From Chloroflexota bacterium (GTDB lineage Bacteria; Chloroflexota; Anaerolineae; Anaerolineales; Anaerolineaceae), in NCBI GenBank assembly GCA_021796375.1, contig JAJYJF010000020.1, positions 1 through 13,342 on the forward strand: a stretch of DNA of 13,342 nucleotides, in the 5' to 3' direction. Below are positions 5,784 to 13,010 of the stretch, piece by piece; position 1 is the first letter of the stretch; every line of letters begins with the position of its first letter. A program made the translations under genes and the position numbers. Under the pieces are notes generated by a model, which did no database searches, was not told the origin of the DNA, and saw nothing but the letters and a program-made list of their open reading frames with translations.

Positions 5784-8603
5784 ATGTCTCTGCCCGTGTC
5801 AAGCGATCTCGTCCTGCGCACCAGGATCCAGATTCCTCGCATCCGCCCCAGGCGCGTGGAGCGGGCGCGGCTGCTTGACCGCCTGCACGAAAGCGCCTGG
5901 TCGCGGCTGACGCTGGTTTCCGCGCCGGCCGGATTTGGCAAGACGACCCTGCTGGCTTCGTGGGCTCAATCAGCCGGGTTCCCGGTCGCTTGGCTGGCGC
6001 TCGAAGATGCCGATAATTCCCTCGAGAGCGTCTTGCGCTACCTGGCCTCTGCTCTGGGACGAGTCCTGCCGGGAGCGGGAGAGGCCGCGCTCGAGATGCT
6101 CGCTTCGCGGGCGCCGCTCCAGCCTGAGGCGTTCCTTTCAAGCCTGATTAACGACCTGTCGGAGGTCCAGGGACCCCTGGCGCTGGTCATTGACGATTAC
6201 CACCTGATCCAATCGGCGCCGGTTCACCAGGCGCTCGAGTATTTTCTCGAGCGCATGCCAGACTGCCTGCGCGTGCTGATCGCCGGGCGAGCCGATCCAC
6301 CCCTGGCGCTGGCCCGGCTGCGGGCGCGCGGGGAGCTGGTTGAACTGCGCGGCGCTGACTTGCGCTTCACCTCCCAGGAAGCGGCCGATTTCCTCAACCA
6401 GGTGATGGGACTGCGGCTGAGTCCGGCCGACGTCGAGGCCGTCGAGAACCGCACCGAGGGCTGGGCGACCGGGCTGCAGCTGGCGGCGATCTCGCTGCGG
6501 GACCAGCCTGACCCCGGGCGTTTTCTGCGCGTCTTCACCGGCAGCCACCGCTACGTGTTGGATTACCTGGTCGAAGAGGTCCTGCACCGCCAGCCCGATG
6601 AGATCCAGGCATTTCTATTGCGGACATCGGTCCTCGAGCGGATGTGCGCGGGGTTGTGTGATGTTCTCGTGGGGACCGGAAGCGGGATAAACGCGCAGTC
6701 GGGCAATTGGGGAACGGAGCAACCGGGTGATCAGGAACCCCAATTCCCTGATCGGGCAATTGCTAATTCCCTTTCTTCCTCCCAATCCATCCTAGAATAC
6801 CTGGACCGGAACAACCTTTTTATCCAGCCGCTGGACGATGAGCGCCGGTGGTTTCGCTATCACACGCTGTTCGCCGACCTGCTGCGCTTTCGGCTCGAGC
6901 AGAGCGATGCCCAGCTGGTCCGCGACCTGCACCGCCGGGCAGCCGCCTGGCTTGAAAGCCACCAGATGGTCCACGAAGCCGTGCGCAATTACATCGCGGG
7001 CGGGGACCTGGCCTCCGCGGCGAGGCTGGTGGAGATGGAAGGCCAGGCCGACCTGAACACCGGGTTGATCAACCAGCTGATCAGCTGGATGGACAGCCTG
7101 CCCACCGCGGTCTTCGATACCCTTCCGAGGCTGCACGTGCTGTATGCCTGGGGAATGATGTCGACCAACCAGATCAATGGGATAGAGTCCCGCCTGCGGC
7201 TGGCCGAGCAGGGTCTGGAGAAGTACCCTCCTGACAGGCCGATGCCGGGGAGCGCCTGCACGCCTGATATATGCCGGTCTGAAATCGCCTCCAGCCGCGC
7301 GATTGTCGCCTCCATCAGCGGGGATTTCGAGACAGCCATCCGCCAGTCGGAGCAGGCGCTGGAGGGCAAACTCGGCGACCCAAGCCTGCGCGCCTCGGTC
7401 GGCATCGGGCTGGGCGTGGCTTACCGGGCGCTCGGGGATAACGTGCGCGCCGAGCAGGCCTGGGACGAAGCCGCCCGGGCCGCGCTGCAGAGCGAGACCT
7501 ACGCGGTGGGCCTGGCATCCCTCTGCAACCGGGGGAACCTGCTGCAGGAGATGGGCGACCTATCCGGGGCGGAGGCGTGCTTCCGCGAGGCGCTGTCGGT
7601 TCAGGCCAGGGTTGGCGCGCTGCCCGTTACCAGCCTGGCATATAACGGCCTCTCTAACCTGGCTTACGAGCGTGGGGACCTGCCTGCGGCGCTGGCGGCC
7701 ATCCGGTCAGCCGTCGAGATGGACGATCTGTGGGGCAACCAGGAGATCCAGGTGATCAACCAGGGACAGCTGGCCAGAGTGTTGCTGGCCTGCGGCGAGA
7801 CCGAGGCGGGCTGGCAGGCGCTGGAAAAAGCCCAAAGCCTGGCGAAAGTGAAGCCGCTGAATGCCTTCGACCAGGACATCCTCGAGGATTTTCAGGTCTC
7901 GCTGTGGGTGCTTTTCGGCCGGCCCGAGCTTGCCCGGCAGTGGCTTGCCCATACCCCGGAAATCGACCTCGAGACGTTCGGCTATTTCGATGAGCATCGG
8001 TTATTATGCCAGGCAGGGGTGCTTACCAGCCTGGGGATTGCCGACCGCGATGCGGCCAGGCTGGAGAAAGCCATCCGGGTGTTGGATGCCCTCCTTCCCA
8101 AAATACAGGCGGAAGGACGGCAGGGATACATCACCATCAGCCAGGTGCTGCTCGCCCTCGCATCGAATGCTCTGGGGAAAACAGATGAAGCCCTGAAGAC
8201 GCTCGAAGAAGCCCTCGGTCCTGCCTCCGAGCAGAAATACCAGGACCTTTTTATTCGCTACGGACCGGCGATGGCAGCCCTGCTCCGCGCCGCCCGGCCC
8301 AGCTCAAAGTACTGCGCCTATATCGATGAGCTGCTGGCGGCATTCCCGCGTTCGTCGCTTTACCCCACCGGCCTGAAATCGAGCCCACCCGTTGCCCCTG
8401 CCCGAAGGGCCGAAGGTCTCAGCCCGCGAGAGGCAGAGGTCCTGCGGCTGGTCGTCGCGGGGCTTTCGAACCAGGAGATCGCCGCGCGGTTATTCCTCGC
8501 TCCCGGGACGGTCAAGCGCCACCTGCACAACATCTTCGAAAAGCTGGGAGTGACCACCCGCCCGCAGGCGATCGTTAAAGCTCGCGATCTGCACCTTGAC
8601 TGA
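5784..8603 (+). CDS. MalT-like LuxR-family transcriptional regulator (STAND ATPase, TPR, HTH)
   Basis: A 939-residue regulator with the MalT layout. Residues about 14-35 (RTRIQIPRIRPRRVERARLLD) are the usual entry segment. The NTPase has Walker A APAGFGKTT (47-55) and Walker B LALVIDDYH (about 132-140). A winged-helix region with PLDDERRWFRYHTLFADLLR follows, then TPR-like helical repeats (about 440-850). The C-terminal LuxR HTH starts at LSPREAEVLRL (about 879) and contains GLSNQEIAARLFLAPGTVKRHL. Such proteins are ATP- and ligand-gated activators. The ATG at 5784 with GAGG just upstream is chosen over a TTG at 5772. Residues about 297-335 are a foreign-looking Gly/Gln/Asn-rich insertion encoded by repeat-like, lower-GC DNA. 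Targets are unknown; the ABC exporter downstream is a candidate. Confidence 0.93.
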   Translation: MSLPVSSDLVLRTRIQIPRIRPRRVERARLLDRLHESAWSRLTLVSAPAGFGKTTLLASWAQSAGFPVAWLALEDADNSLESVLRYLASALGRVLPGAGEAALEMLASRAPLQPEAFLSSLINDLSEVQGPLALVIDDYHLIQSAPVHQALEYFLERMPDCLRVLIAGRADPPLALARLRARGELVELRGADLRFTSQEAADFLNQVMGLRLSPADVEAVENRTEGWATGLQLAAISLRDQPDPGRFLRVFTGSHRYVLDYLVEEVLHRQPDEIQAFLLRTSVLERMCAGLCDVLVGTGSGINAQSGNWGTEQPGDQEPQFPDRAIANSLSSSQSILEYLDRNNLFIQPLDDERRWFRYHTLFADLLRFRLEQSDAQLVRDLHRRAAAWLESHQMVHEAVRNYIAGGDLASAARLVEMEGQADLNTGLINQLISWMDSLPTAVFDTLPRLHVLYAWGMMSTNQINGIESRLRLAEQGLEKYPPDRPMPGSACTPDICRSEIASSRAIVASISGDFETAIRQSEQALEGKLGDPSLRASVGIGLGVAYRALGDNVRAEQAWDEAARAALQSETYAVGLASLCNRGNLLQEMGDLSGAEACFREALSVQARVGALPVTSLAYNGLSNLAYERGDLPAALAAIRSAVEMDDLWGNQEIQVINQGQLARVLLACGETEAGWQALEKAQSLAKVKPLNAFDQDILEDFQVSLWVLFGRPELARQWLAHTPEIDLETFGYFDEHRLLCQAGVLTSLGIADRDAARLEKAIRVLDALLPKIQAEGRQGYITISQVLLALASNALGKTDEALKTLEEALGPASEQKYQDLFIRYGPAMAALLRAARPSSKYCAYIDELLAAFPRSSLYPTGLKSSPPVAPARRAEGLSPREAEVLRLVVAGLSNQEIAARLFLAPGTVKRHLHNIFEKLGVTTRPQAIVKARDLHLD

Positions 8604-8639
8604 TCCCCCACTGCACCCCCTCAACCGCATATAAACCCT

Positions 8640-8672
8640 GGTCCAGCCCGGTACAAAACGCCGGGTTGGACC
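8640..8672 (+). terminator. strong hairpin after the LuxR-type gene, possible terminator without T-run
   Basis: GGTCCAGCCCGG (8640-8651) pairs with CCGGGTTGGACC (8661-8672) over 12 positions with one G-T wobble and a nine-base loop. There is no T-run, so a classic intrinsic terminator is not supported. CCCTGGT (8636-8642) can alternatively pair with ACCAGGG (8682-8688), enclosing the first stem. It may be a Rho-linked 3' end or an RNA switch ahead of the ABC operon. Confidence 0.45.
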
Positions 8673-8692
8673 TTGAATGTAACCAGGGATAC

Positions 8693-8722
8693 ATGACAGC
8701 CTGCCCGGTTGATCCCTATACT
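8693..8722 (+). promoter_or_regulatory. promoter of the ABC exporter operon
   Basis: A -35 box ATGACA (8693-8698), an 18-base spacer and a -10 box TATACT (8717-8722) make a plausible sigma-70-type promoter. The leader to the ATG at 8815 would be about 85 bases. The -10 box is the loop of the dyad at 8709-8730, so occupancy of that site should block transcription. Confidence 0.5.
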
Positions 8723-8730
8723 GGGATCAA
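8709..8730. promoter_or_regulatory. perfect 8-bp dyad centred on the -10 box
   Basis: TTGATCCC (8709-8716) and GGGATCAA (8723-8730) are perfect inverted arms separated by TATACT, the predicted -10 hexamer. This is the geometry of a repressor operator. No repressor gene is adjacent to the exporter other than the LuxR-type regulator just upstream. Confidence 0.5.
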
Positions 8731-8814
8731 GGCTTGAAACGAACTGCAGGCTCTGCCGGAACCCCCAATTTTGAAGCGGGCGCCTGTAGAGAATGGAAAC
8801 GAAGGAGAAGGGCC

Positions 8815-9744
8815 ATGAGCGAGACTGTTATTCAAGTGAATCACTTTCGGAAGCAGTACGGCAGCGTCATCGCAGTCGAAGATATCAGCTTCGAGGTCAA
8901 CCAGGGTGAGATCTTTGGCCTGCTCGGCCCAAACGGCGCCGGAAAAACCAGCACCCTGGAATGCCTGGAAGGGCTGCGCCAGCCTGACGGCGGCAGCCTG
9001 CGCATCCTCGGCATCGACCCTGTGCGCCAGCCGGCCCGCTTGAAGAACCTGATCGGCGTTCAGCTGCAGTCCTCTGGGCTGCCCGGCAGCATGACCCCGC
9101 ACGAAGCCATCCAGTTTTTCTGCGCCTACCACGGGGTCGCCCCGCGCTACGACCTGCTGGAGCGGCTTGGCCTGCAGGAGAAGCAGAACACCCAGTTCTC
9201 CGGGCTCTCCACCGGCCAGCAGCGCCGCCTGGCGCTGGCCCTGGCTATGGCGCACCGCCCGCCGGTCATCTTCCTGGACGAACCCACCGCCGGCCTGGAC
9301 GTCCCCTCGCGGATCGAGCTGCACAGCCTGATGAGCGAGCTGCAGGCGGAAGGCACCACCATCATCCTGGCGACCCACGACATGGCCGAGGCCGAGAAAA
9401 TGGCCCACCGGGTCGCCATCCTGCTGCGCGGGAAGATCGCCGCAGCCGGAACGCCCGCCCAGCTGACCGCCACCGGCCAGCGGCTGACCAAGATCTCGGT
9501 TTCGAGCGAGGCATCCTGCCTGAGCGTGAACGGCACCGGTTTCCCGGCCGTCAACCAGCGGGTCGTCAAGGATGATTACTCGATCTTTTACTCGACGAAC
9601 CCGGGCCAGACCGTTTCCGCCATCCTCAGCTACCTGGAGAACCACCACGATCCACTGGTGGACCTGAGAGTCGAGCGGCCTTCCCTCGAGGAGCGCTTTT
9701 TGGAAATCACCTCTTCTGTAGCCAAGATAGGAGCCCAGCCATGA
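8815..9744 (+). CDS. ABC-2 exporter, ATP-binding protein
   Basis: A 309-residue ATPase of the CcmA/DrrA-type group that drives small-molecule export with an ABC-2 permease. Motifs in order: Walker A GPNGAGKT (38-45), Q-loop around VQLQ (82-85), signature LSTGQQRR (131-138; Thr replaces the usual second Gly), Walker B VIFLDEP (151-157), D-loop GLD, and the switch His188 in ATHDMAEAE. About 90 residues follow as a C-terminal domain ending LEERFLEIT, typical of this group. The frame is open from 8734, but the ATG at 8815 has GGAG upstream and starts the conserved domain. The stop overlaps the permease start (ATGA), so the two are translationally coupled. Substrate cannot be read from sequence. 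Confidence 0.94.
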   Translation: MSETVIQVNHFRKQYGSVIAVEDISFEVNQGEIFGLLGPNGAGKTSTLECLEGLRQPDGGSLRILGIDPVRQPARLKNLIGVQLQSSGLPGSMTPHEAIQFFCAYHGVAPRYDLLERLGLQEKQNTQFSGLSTGQQRRLALALAMAHRPPVIFLDEPTAGLDVPSRIELHSLMSELQAEGTTIILATHDMAEAEKMAHRVAILLRGKIAAAGTPAQLTATGQRLTKISVSSEASCLSVNGTGFPAVNQRVVKDDYSIFYSTNPGQTVSAILSYLENHHDPLVDLRVERPSLEERFLEITSSVAKIGAQP

Positions 9745-10550
9745 CCGCCTTTGCATCTCACCTCTCGTACGATTTTCGTACCGGCCTGCGCGACCGGTCC
9801 CTCATGCTGATGAATTACCTGTTCCCGCTGTTTTTCTTCGTGATGATGGGCGCCCTGATGGGCGGGATCAACCCGACCTTCAAAGAGACCATGATCCCGG
9901 GGATGATCGTGGTGGGGGTGATGACCAACACCCTACTCGGCATGTCCGGCCCGGCTGTGGCTGCCCGCGAAGCTGGCATTTACCGCAGCTACAAGATCAA
10001 CGGCGTCCCCGCCCTCTCGATCATCACGATCCCGGTGATCAGCAGCCTGCTCCACGTCGCGATCGTCTCGGCGATCATCACCGCGGCGGCAGCTCCCCTG
10101 TTTGGCGGCAAGCTGCCGACTGACTGGGGAACCTTCGCCCTGGTTATCTTCCTGGCGACCTTTGCCATGTCCGGAATCGGGATGCTGATCGGCGTGATCG
10201 CGACGGGCGCGCGCTCGTCCATGATGTACGGCCAGCTCTTGTTCCTGCCTTCCATGATGCTCAGCGGGATGATGTTCCCCACCGGCCTGCTCCCGCCGGC
10301 CCTGCATCGCATCGCGATGGTGCTCCCGGCCACCCACGCAATGAACGCCTGGCAAGCTCTGGCCTTCAGCGGGCCGGCGAACTTCAGCGCCGCCGGCTCG
10401 CTGGTCGCCCTCTTCGCGGGCGGCGCGATCGCCTTTGGACTGGCCGCCCTCCTTTTCAACTGGGACAGCCACAATACCAGCCGCCGGGTTTCCCCCGCCA
10501 TCGCCCTCTTGGCCCTGATCCCCTACGCGCTGACGATCCTGTTCCGCTGA
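9741..10550 (+). CDS. ABC-2 type permease
   Basis: The 269-residue partner of the preceding ATPase. It has six hydrophobic segments, at roughly 22-42, 53-70, 92-118, 131-153, 164-185 and 222-242, with a further hydrophobic C-terminal stretch, matching the ABC-2 membrane family. The conserved-looking LPATHAMNAWQALAF region sits in the loop before the last helices, and AREAGIYRSYKINGVP is the coupling-helix region that contacts the ATPase. Its ATG overlaps the ATPase stop by four bases. Together they make a half-transporter pair that would dimerise. Families of this kind export drugs, lipids or polysaccharides; no neighbour tells which. Confidence 0.92.
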   Translation: MTAFASHLSYDFRTGLRDRSLMLMNYLFPLFFFVMMGALMGGINPTFKETMIPGMIVVGVMTNTLLGMSGPAVAAREAGIYRSYKINGVPALSIITIPVISSLLHVAIVSAIITAAAAPLFGGKLPTDWGTFALVIFLATFAMSGIGMLIGVIATGARSSMMYGQLLFLPSMMLSGMMFPTGLLPPALHRIAMVLPATHAMNAWQALAFSGPANFSAAGSLVALFAGGAIAFGLAALLFNWDSHNTSRRVSPAIALLALIPYALTILFR

Positions 10551-10612
10551 TCGCCTTGTCCTGTTCGTAGGGAGGGAATGTCTCAAAAGGAATAAATTAC
10601 CCTGGTTTATCC

Positions 10613-10642
10613 GTGGGGGGCTGCTCGCGAGCCGCCCCCCAC
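10613..10642 (+). repeat. long GC-rich perfect-arm hairpin between ABC genes
   Basis: GTGGGGGGC (10613-10621) pairs with GCCCCCCAC (10634-10642). Between them, after a single T/C mismatch, GCTCGCGAGC (10623-10632) is itself a palindrome. The whole is a 30-base near-perfect cruciform or RNA hairpin. There is no T-run, so it is not a standard intrinsic terminator. Its shape resembles dispersed REP-like elements; only one copy is in this window. It follows the permease stop by 62 bases. Confidence 0.55.
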
Positions 10643-10674
10643 CTGGCCTATCCAAGAATTAAAGCTCTTATCCG

Positions 10675-11103
10675 ATGCACACTCAACCCACCCCTGTCCT
10701 CGAAATCCGCAGCCTCTCTCTGGCATACCCTGGCAATCATCGGGAAATGATCCAGGCCCTCGCCGGGATCTCCCTGGCCATCCTGCCGGGCGAGATCTGC
10801 GGGGTAATCGGCGCGCCTGGCGCGGGCAAGACCAGCCTGCTCCGCGCGGCGGCCGGTCGAGCCGAATCCTATTCCGGCGAGGTGCTCATCTGCGGGGAGC
10901 GCCTTCCAGGCGGGCAGCAGCGCACCGTGCGCGCCTGGCTGCAAGGCGATCCCCAACCGGATCCCTCGTCAGAGCTTCTCTCCGCCGCCGGATCTCAGCA
11001 TGCAGGTCCGGTTCGCGATCTCGCCGCTGTTCTGGGGATCGAAGAGTATCTCCGGGCGCCTTTCTCCGTGCTCCCCCAGACCTCCAGGACCGAGCGCGCT
11101 TGA
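10675..11103 (+). pseudogene. degenerate ABC ATPase, N-terminal half (Walker A)
   Basis: The 142-residue product starts as an ABC ATPase (VLEIRSLSLAYPG, then ILPGEICGVIGAPGAGKTSLLRAAAG, Walker A at 46-53) but stops before Walker B. The rest of the domain continues in the frame -1 from about 11073, where five C residues occur. One more C there would join both halves into a single protein reading PPDLQDRARLMPLLLDPAPL. Even then the signature LSGGQ is missing. The start has no recognisable ribosome binding site. It may be a decayed gene, a sequencing error in the C-run, or two coupled genes, since the TGA stop overlaps an ATG (TGATG). No permease follows it. Confidence 0.75.
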
Positions 11104-11549
11104 TGCCGCTGCTCCTCGACCCGGCGCCGCTGCTGGTCCTGGACGAGCATCCGGGGTTGAGCGCAGAAACGGCCGCTCGCCTCGCCGACTGGCTTCCGGA
11201 CCGCCTGCACTCTCGTCAGGGGGCGCTGCTCCTGGCAACCCAGAAGCTGGATCTGGTCCAGGCGCTCTGCGACCGATTGTTCGTTCTTTTCCGGGGCAGT
11301 CTGGTAGCGGATGAGCTGGTCGAGCGCTCAATCGGACAGCTGCGCCGGTCGGCCTATACCATCCGGGTGCACGGCAGGGTGGGGACAGCCGGTTTGCCAG
11401 GACTGGAGACTTTCTCCACCCGGCACGAAGGGGGAGATACGGTCATCAGCGGTATTTTTGAGGATCAGTCCGCGCTGTTCGGCGTGCTGGCGCGCCTGCG
11501 AGATTTGGGGCTGGTCCTGCTTTCCGTCGATCTGCTCCAGGAGAGCTAG
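11103..11549 (+). pseudogene. degenerate ABC ATPase, C-terminal half (Walker B)
   Basis: The 148-residue second half carries Walker B LLVLDE (10-15), with the catalytic Glu kept, followed by a D-loop-like HPGLS. The H-switch position reads ATQKLD (Gln47 where His is usual), then LCDRLFVLFRGSLV as in active ATPases. Residues about 75-148 match the C-terminal regulatory domain of drug-type ATPases. It needs the Walker A half encoded just upstream to bind ATP. An in-frame TTG at 11100 is an alternative start. The intact body of both halves, free of internal stops, argues that loss was recent or that the split is tolerated. Confidence 0.75.
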
Positions 11550-11607
11550 GCCGATCGAATCACGCGCATAGCAGAAGTTGGGGCTGCCTGAATAGGGATA
11601 TTCCCAA

Positions 11608-11636
11608 TTGAAGATCTACCGGCGCTGCCATATAAC
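11608..11636 (+). promoter_or_regulatory. promoter of the rhodanese gene
   Basis: TTGAAG (11608-11613), a 17-base spacer and TATAAC (11631-11636) form a fair sigma-70-type promoter with a start near 11643. It is read from sequence only. Confidence 0.5.
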
Positions 11637-11637
11637 A

Positions 11638-11654
11638 GGGTAGCTGATCTACCC
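11638..11654. promoter_or_regulatory. 6-bp dyad over the rhodanese transcription start
   Basis: GGGTAG (11638-11643) and CTACCC (11649-11654) are perfect inverted arms around CTGAT, placed right over the predicted start. It may be an operator or a 5' hairpin. A TTCACC-type repeat copy (11653-11671) overlaps its right arm. Confidence 0.4.
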
Positions 11655-11708
11655 ATTCACCGTTCACCCATCCCGAATTATCGATCCCCATTTATAGATA
11701 GAGGTCTT

Positions 11709-12077
11709 ATGTCAGATCGAACCAAAAACTGGATTTCAGCCCTGGAGCTGCACGAGCGGCAGACCGACAGTGCGGTCCGCCCGCTGATCGTCGACGTCCG
11801 CGCGCAGCCGGAGTTCGAGGCCGGGCATATCCCGGACGCGGTCAACATCCCCGCCGCAGGGGTGCTCGAATCGCTGCCGCAGCTCAATACCGGTCAGCCG
11901 GTCGTCCTGTACTGCGACCTGCGCCATCAGGGCAGCTCGCGCAGCGAGCGGGCAGCCGAACAGCTTCGAAAAGCGGGGTTTCAGGTCAGGGTTCTGGAGG
12001 GAGGCTTCCCGGCCTGGGAGGCGGCCGAATACCCCGTGGTGCGGCGCAGCCAGTTCCATCAAATCGGAAAAGTCTAG
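11709..12077 (+). CDS. single-domain rhodanese with lengthened active-site loop
   Basis: The 122-residue protein is a rhodanese-like sulfurtransferase. It shows IVDVRAQPEFEAGHIPDAVNIP (27-48), the CH2A-like entry region, then the active-site Cys69 in LYCDLRHQGSSRSERAAEQL, and LEGGFPAWEAA (96-106). The usual loop is Cys plus four residues before Arg; here eight residues separate Cys69 from Arg78, so the pocket is larger. A GAGG ribosome binding site lies just before the ATG. It carries persulfide sulfur in known relatives. It converges with the thioesterase gene, leaving only 25 bases between stops. A cysteine desulfurase gene starts about 930 bases further on, so a shared sulfur role is possible. 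Confidence 0.9.
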   Translation: MSDRTKNWISALELHERQTDSAVRPLIVDVRAQPEFEAGHIPDAVNIPAAGVLESLPQLNTGQPVVLYCDLRHQGSSRSERAAEQLRKAGFQVRVLEGGFPAWEAAEYPVVRRSQFHQIGKV

Positions 12078-12102
12078 CGCCGGCCCCCCTGGCAACCGGG
12101 AT

Positions 12103-12516
12103 TCAGTGCAGCTCTTTCGCCTGCCCCTGGAGGGCAAGCTCTTCGGGGGTTGCCGCGTCGATGACCACCCCATGCGGGAAGGGCTGGCCCTGGCGGTCGA
12201 CGTTTACAAAAGTAATAAAGCCGTTCAGCACTTCTTCTTCGTTCACGCACATCTGGACGTTGGCGAGCAGGCGGGTCTTCCCGGTGTAGACCACCCTGGC
12301 AATGAAGTGGGTGATCTCGCCCAGATGCACGGGGCGGGTGAAGCTCATCCCGTGGATCTTCAGGCAGACGATGTTCTCCGCCGGGATATAGAGCGAGGTT
12401 GCGATCAGACCTGCCTCGACGAACCATTCCGCAGTGCGCCCGGCGTACAGGGTTCCATGATGGTTCAGGTCTTCGGTTTTTACAAAGTGGTAGGAGGTGA
12501 TGGTTTTAATTTCCAT
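12103..12516 (-). CDS. acyl-CoA thioesterase, single hotdog domain
   Basis: A 137-residue hotdog-fold thioesterase of the YciA/BFIT-like group, which hydrolyses acyl-CoA. The active-site segment DLNHHGTLYAGRTAEWFVEAG (16-36) holds the Asn-His-Gly turn and the acidic residue on the long helix. KIHGMSFTRPVHLGE and FIARVVYTGKTRL form the following strands, and FITFVNVDRQGQP closes the domain. The ATG at 12516 is used; a GTG at 12522 overlaps the upstream stop as GTGA and would add two residues. It is the second gene of a two-gene unit with the DUF2905 gene. Substrate is unknown. Confidence 0.9.
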   Translation of the reverse strand: MEIKTITSYHFVKTEDLNHHGTLYAGRTAEWFVEAGLIATSLYIPAENIVCLKIHGMSFTRPVHLGEITHFIARVVYTGKTRLLANVQMCVNEEEVLNGFITFVNVDRQGQPFPHGVVIDAATPEELALQGQAKELH

Positions 12517-12518
12517 GG

Positions 12519-12752
12519 TCACCTGTTGAGGAACCTCGCGAGGACATTGAGCAGGATGGTCAGCACGAGGCTGAGCAAGATCGAGCCCAGAATCGGGACG
12601 AGACAGGTGAACCCCGAGCCGCTGATCCGCAGGGTGCCGGGCAGCTGGCTGATGCCGGCAAATTTACCCAGCGCCCAGATCAACCCGCCGATCAGCGCCA
12701 GGATCACTCCCCCCAAGATCAAGAACCGCCCCACCTGTTCAAGGTTCCCCAT
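12519..12752 (-). CDS. DUF2905 two-helix membrane protein
   Basis: The 77-residue protein matches the small DUF2905 family: helix 1 at about 8-28 (FLILGGVILALIGGLIWAL), a short hydrophilic turn with the conserved LPGTLRI (37-43), and helix 2 at about 48-72 (CLVPILGSILLSLVLTILL). Function is unknown for the family. GAAGGTG lies a few bases before the ATG. Its stop codon overlaps a possible GTG start of the thioesterase gene, so the pair is co-transcribed and probably coupled. No clear minus-strand promoter was found in the 258-base gap upstream. Confidence 0.85.
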   Translation of the reverse strand: MGNLEQVGRFLILGGVILALIGGLIWALGKFAGISQLPGTLRISGSGFTCLVPILGSILLSLVLTILLNVLARFLNR

Positions 12753-12928
12753 TGAGCACCTTCCCCAGCCCTCGATCTACTTCTGAATTGATTCTATCAT
12801 AGCCGCTTGCGGAGCGCAGCCTGCGCGCGCGGATGGGGGTGCATCCCAAACTTTTTTATGAAATCATCCCACCCCCGGCCCCGCCTCACATAAATTTTGG
12901 TTGCTCGCGGGTCCGGCGCCAAAACCGC

Positions 12929-12956
12929 TTGACAGTCCATCCAGGATGGGTATACT
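12929..12956 (+). promoter_or_regulatory. strong promoter of the cysteine desulfurase gene, with palindromic spacer
   Basis: TTGACA (12929-12934) is perfect, the spacer is 16 bases, and TATACT (12951-12956) is one base off consensus. The start would be near 12963, 48 bases before the ATG. Within the spacer CCATCC and GGATGG (12937-12949) form a perfect dyad around one A, a position where a repressor would exclude polymerase. Confidence 0.72.
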
Positions 12957-13010
12957 CGCCGGTAGGCATGTTGTTGCCCCGCGCCAATAAATCCCCGGAG
13001 GACCGTTCCC

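Noticed and set aside
8716..9756. 346-codon minus-strand frame opposite the ABC ATPase
   Set aside because: The plus strand encodes all ABC motifs in order; the reverse product has no family features and no proper ribosome binding site.
12106..12786. 226-codon plus-strand frame opposite the thioesterase and DUF2905 genes
   Set aside because: Both minus-strand genes have recognisable families, and the plus frame is compositionally an antisense shadow.
12831..12857. Small hairpin followed by six T residues, like an intrinsic terminator
   Set aside because: The stem is only five pairs, and no plus-strand gene ends upstream of it; the flanking genes are on the minus strand.
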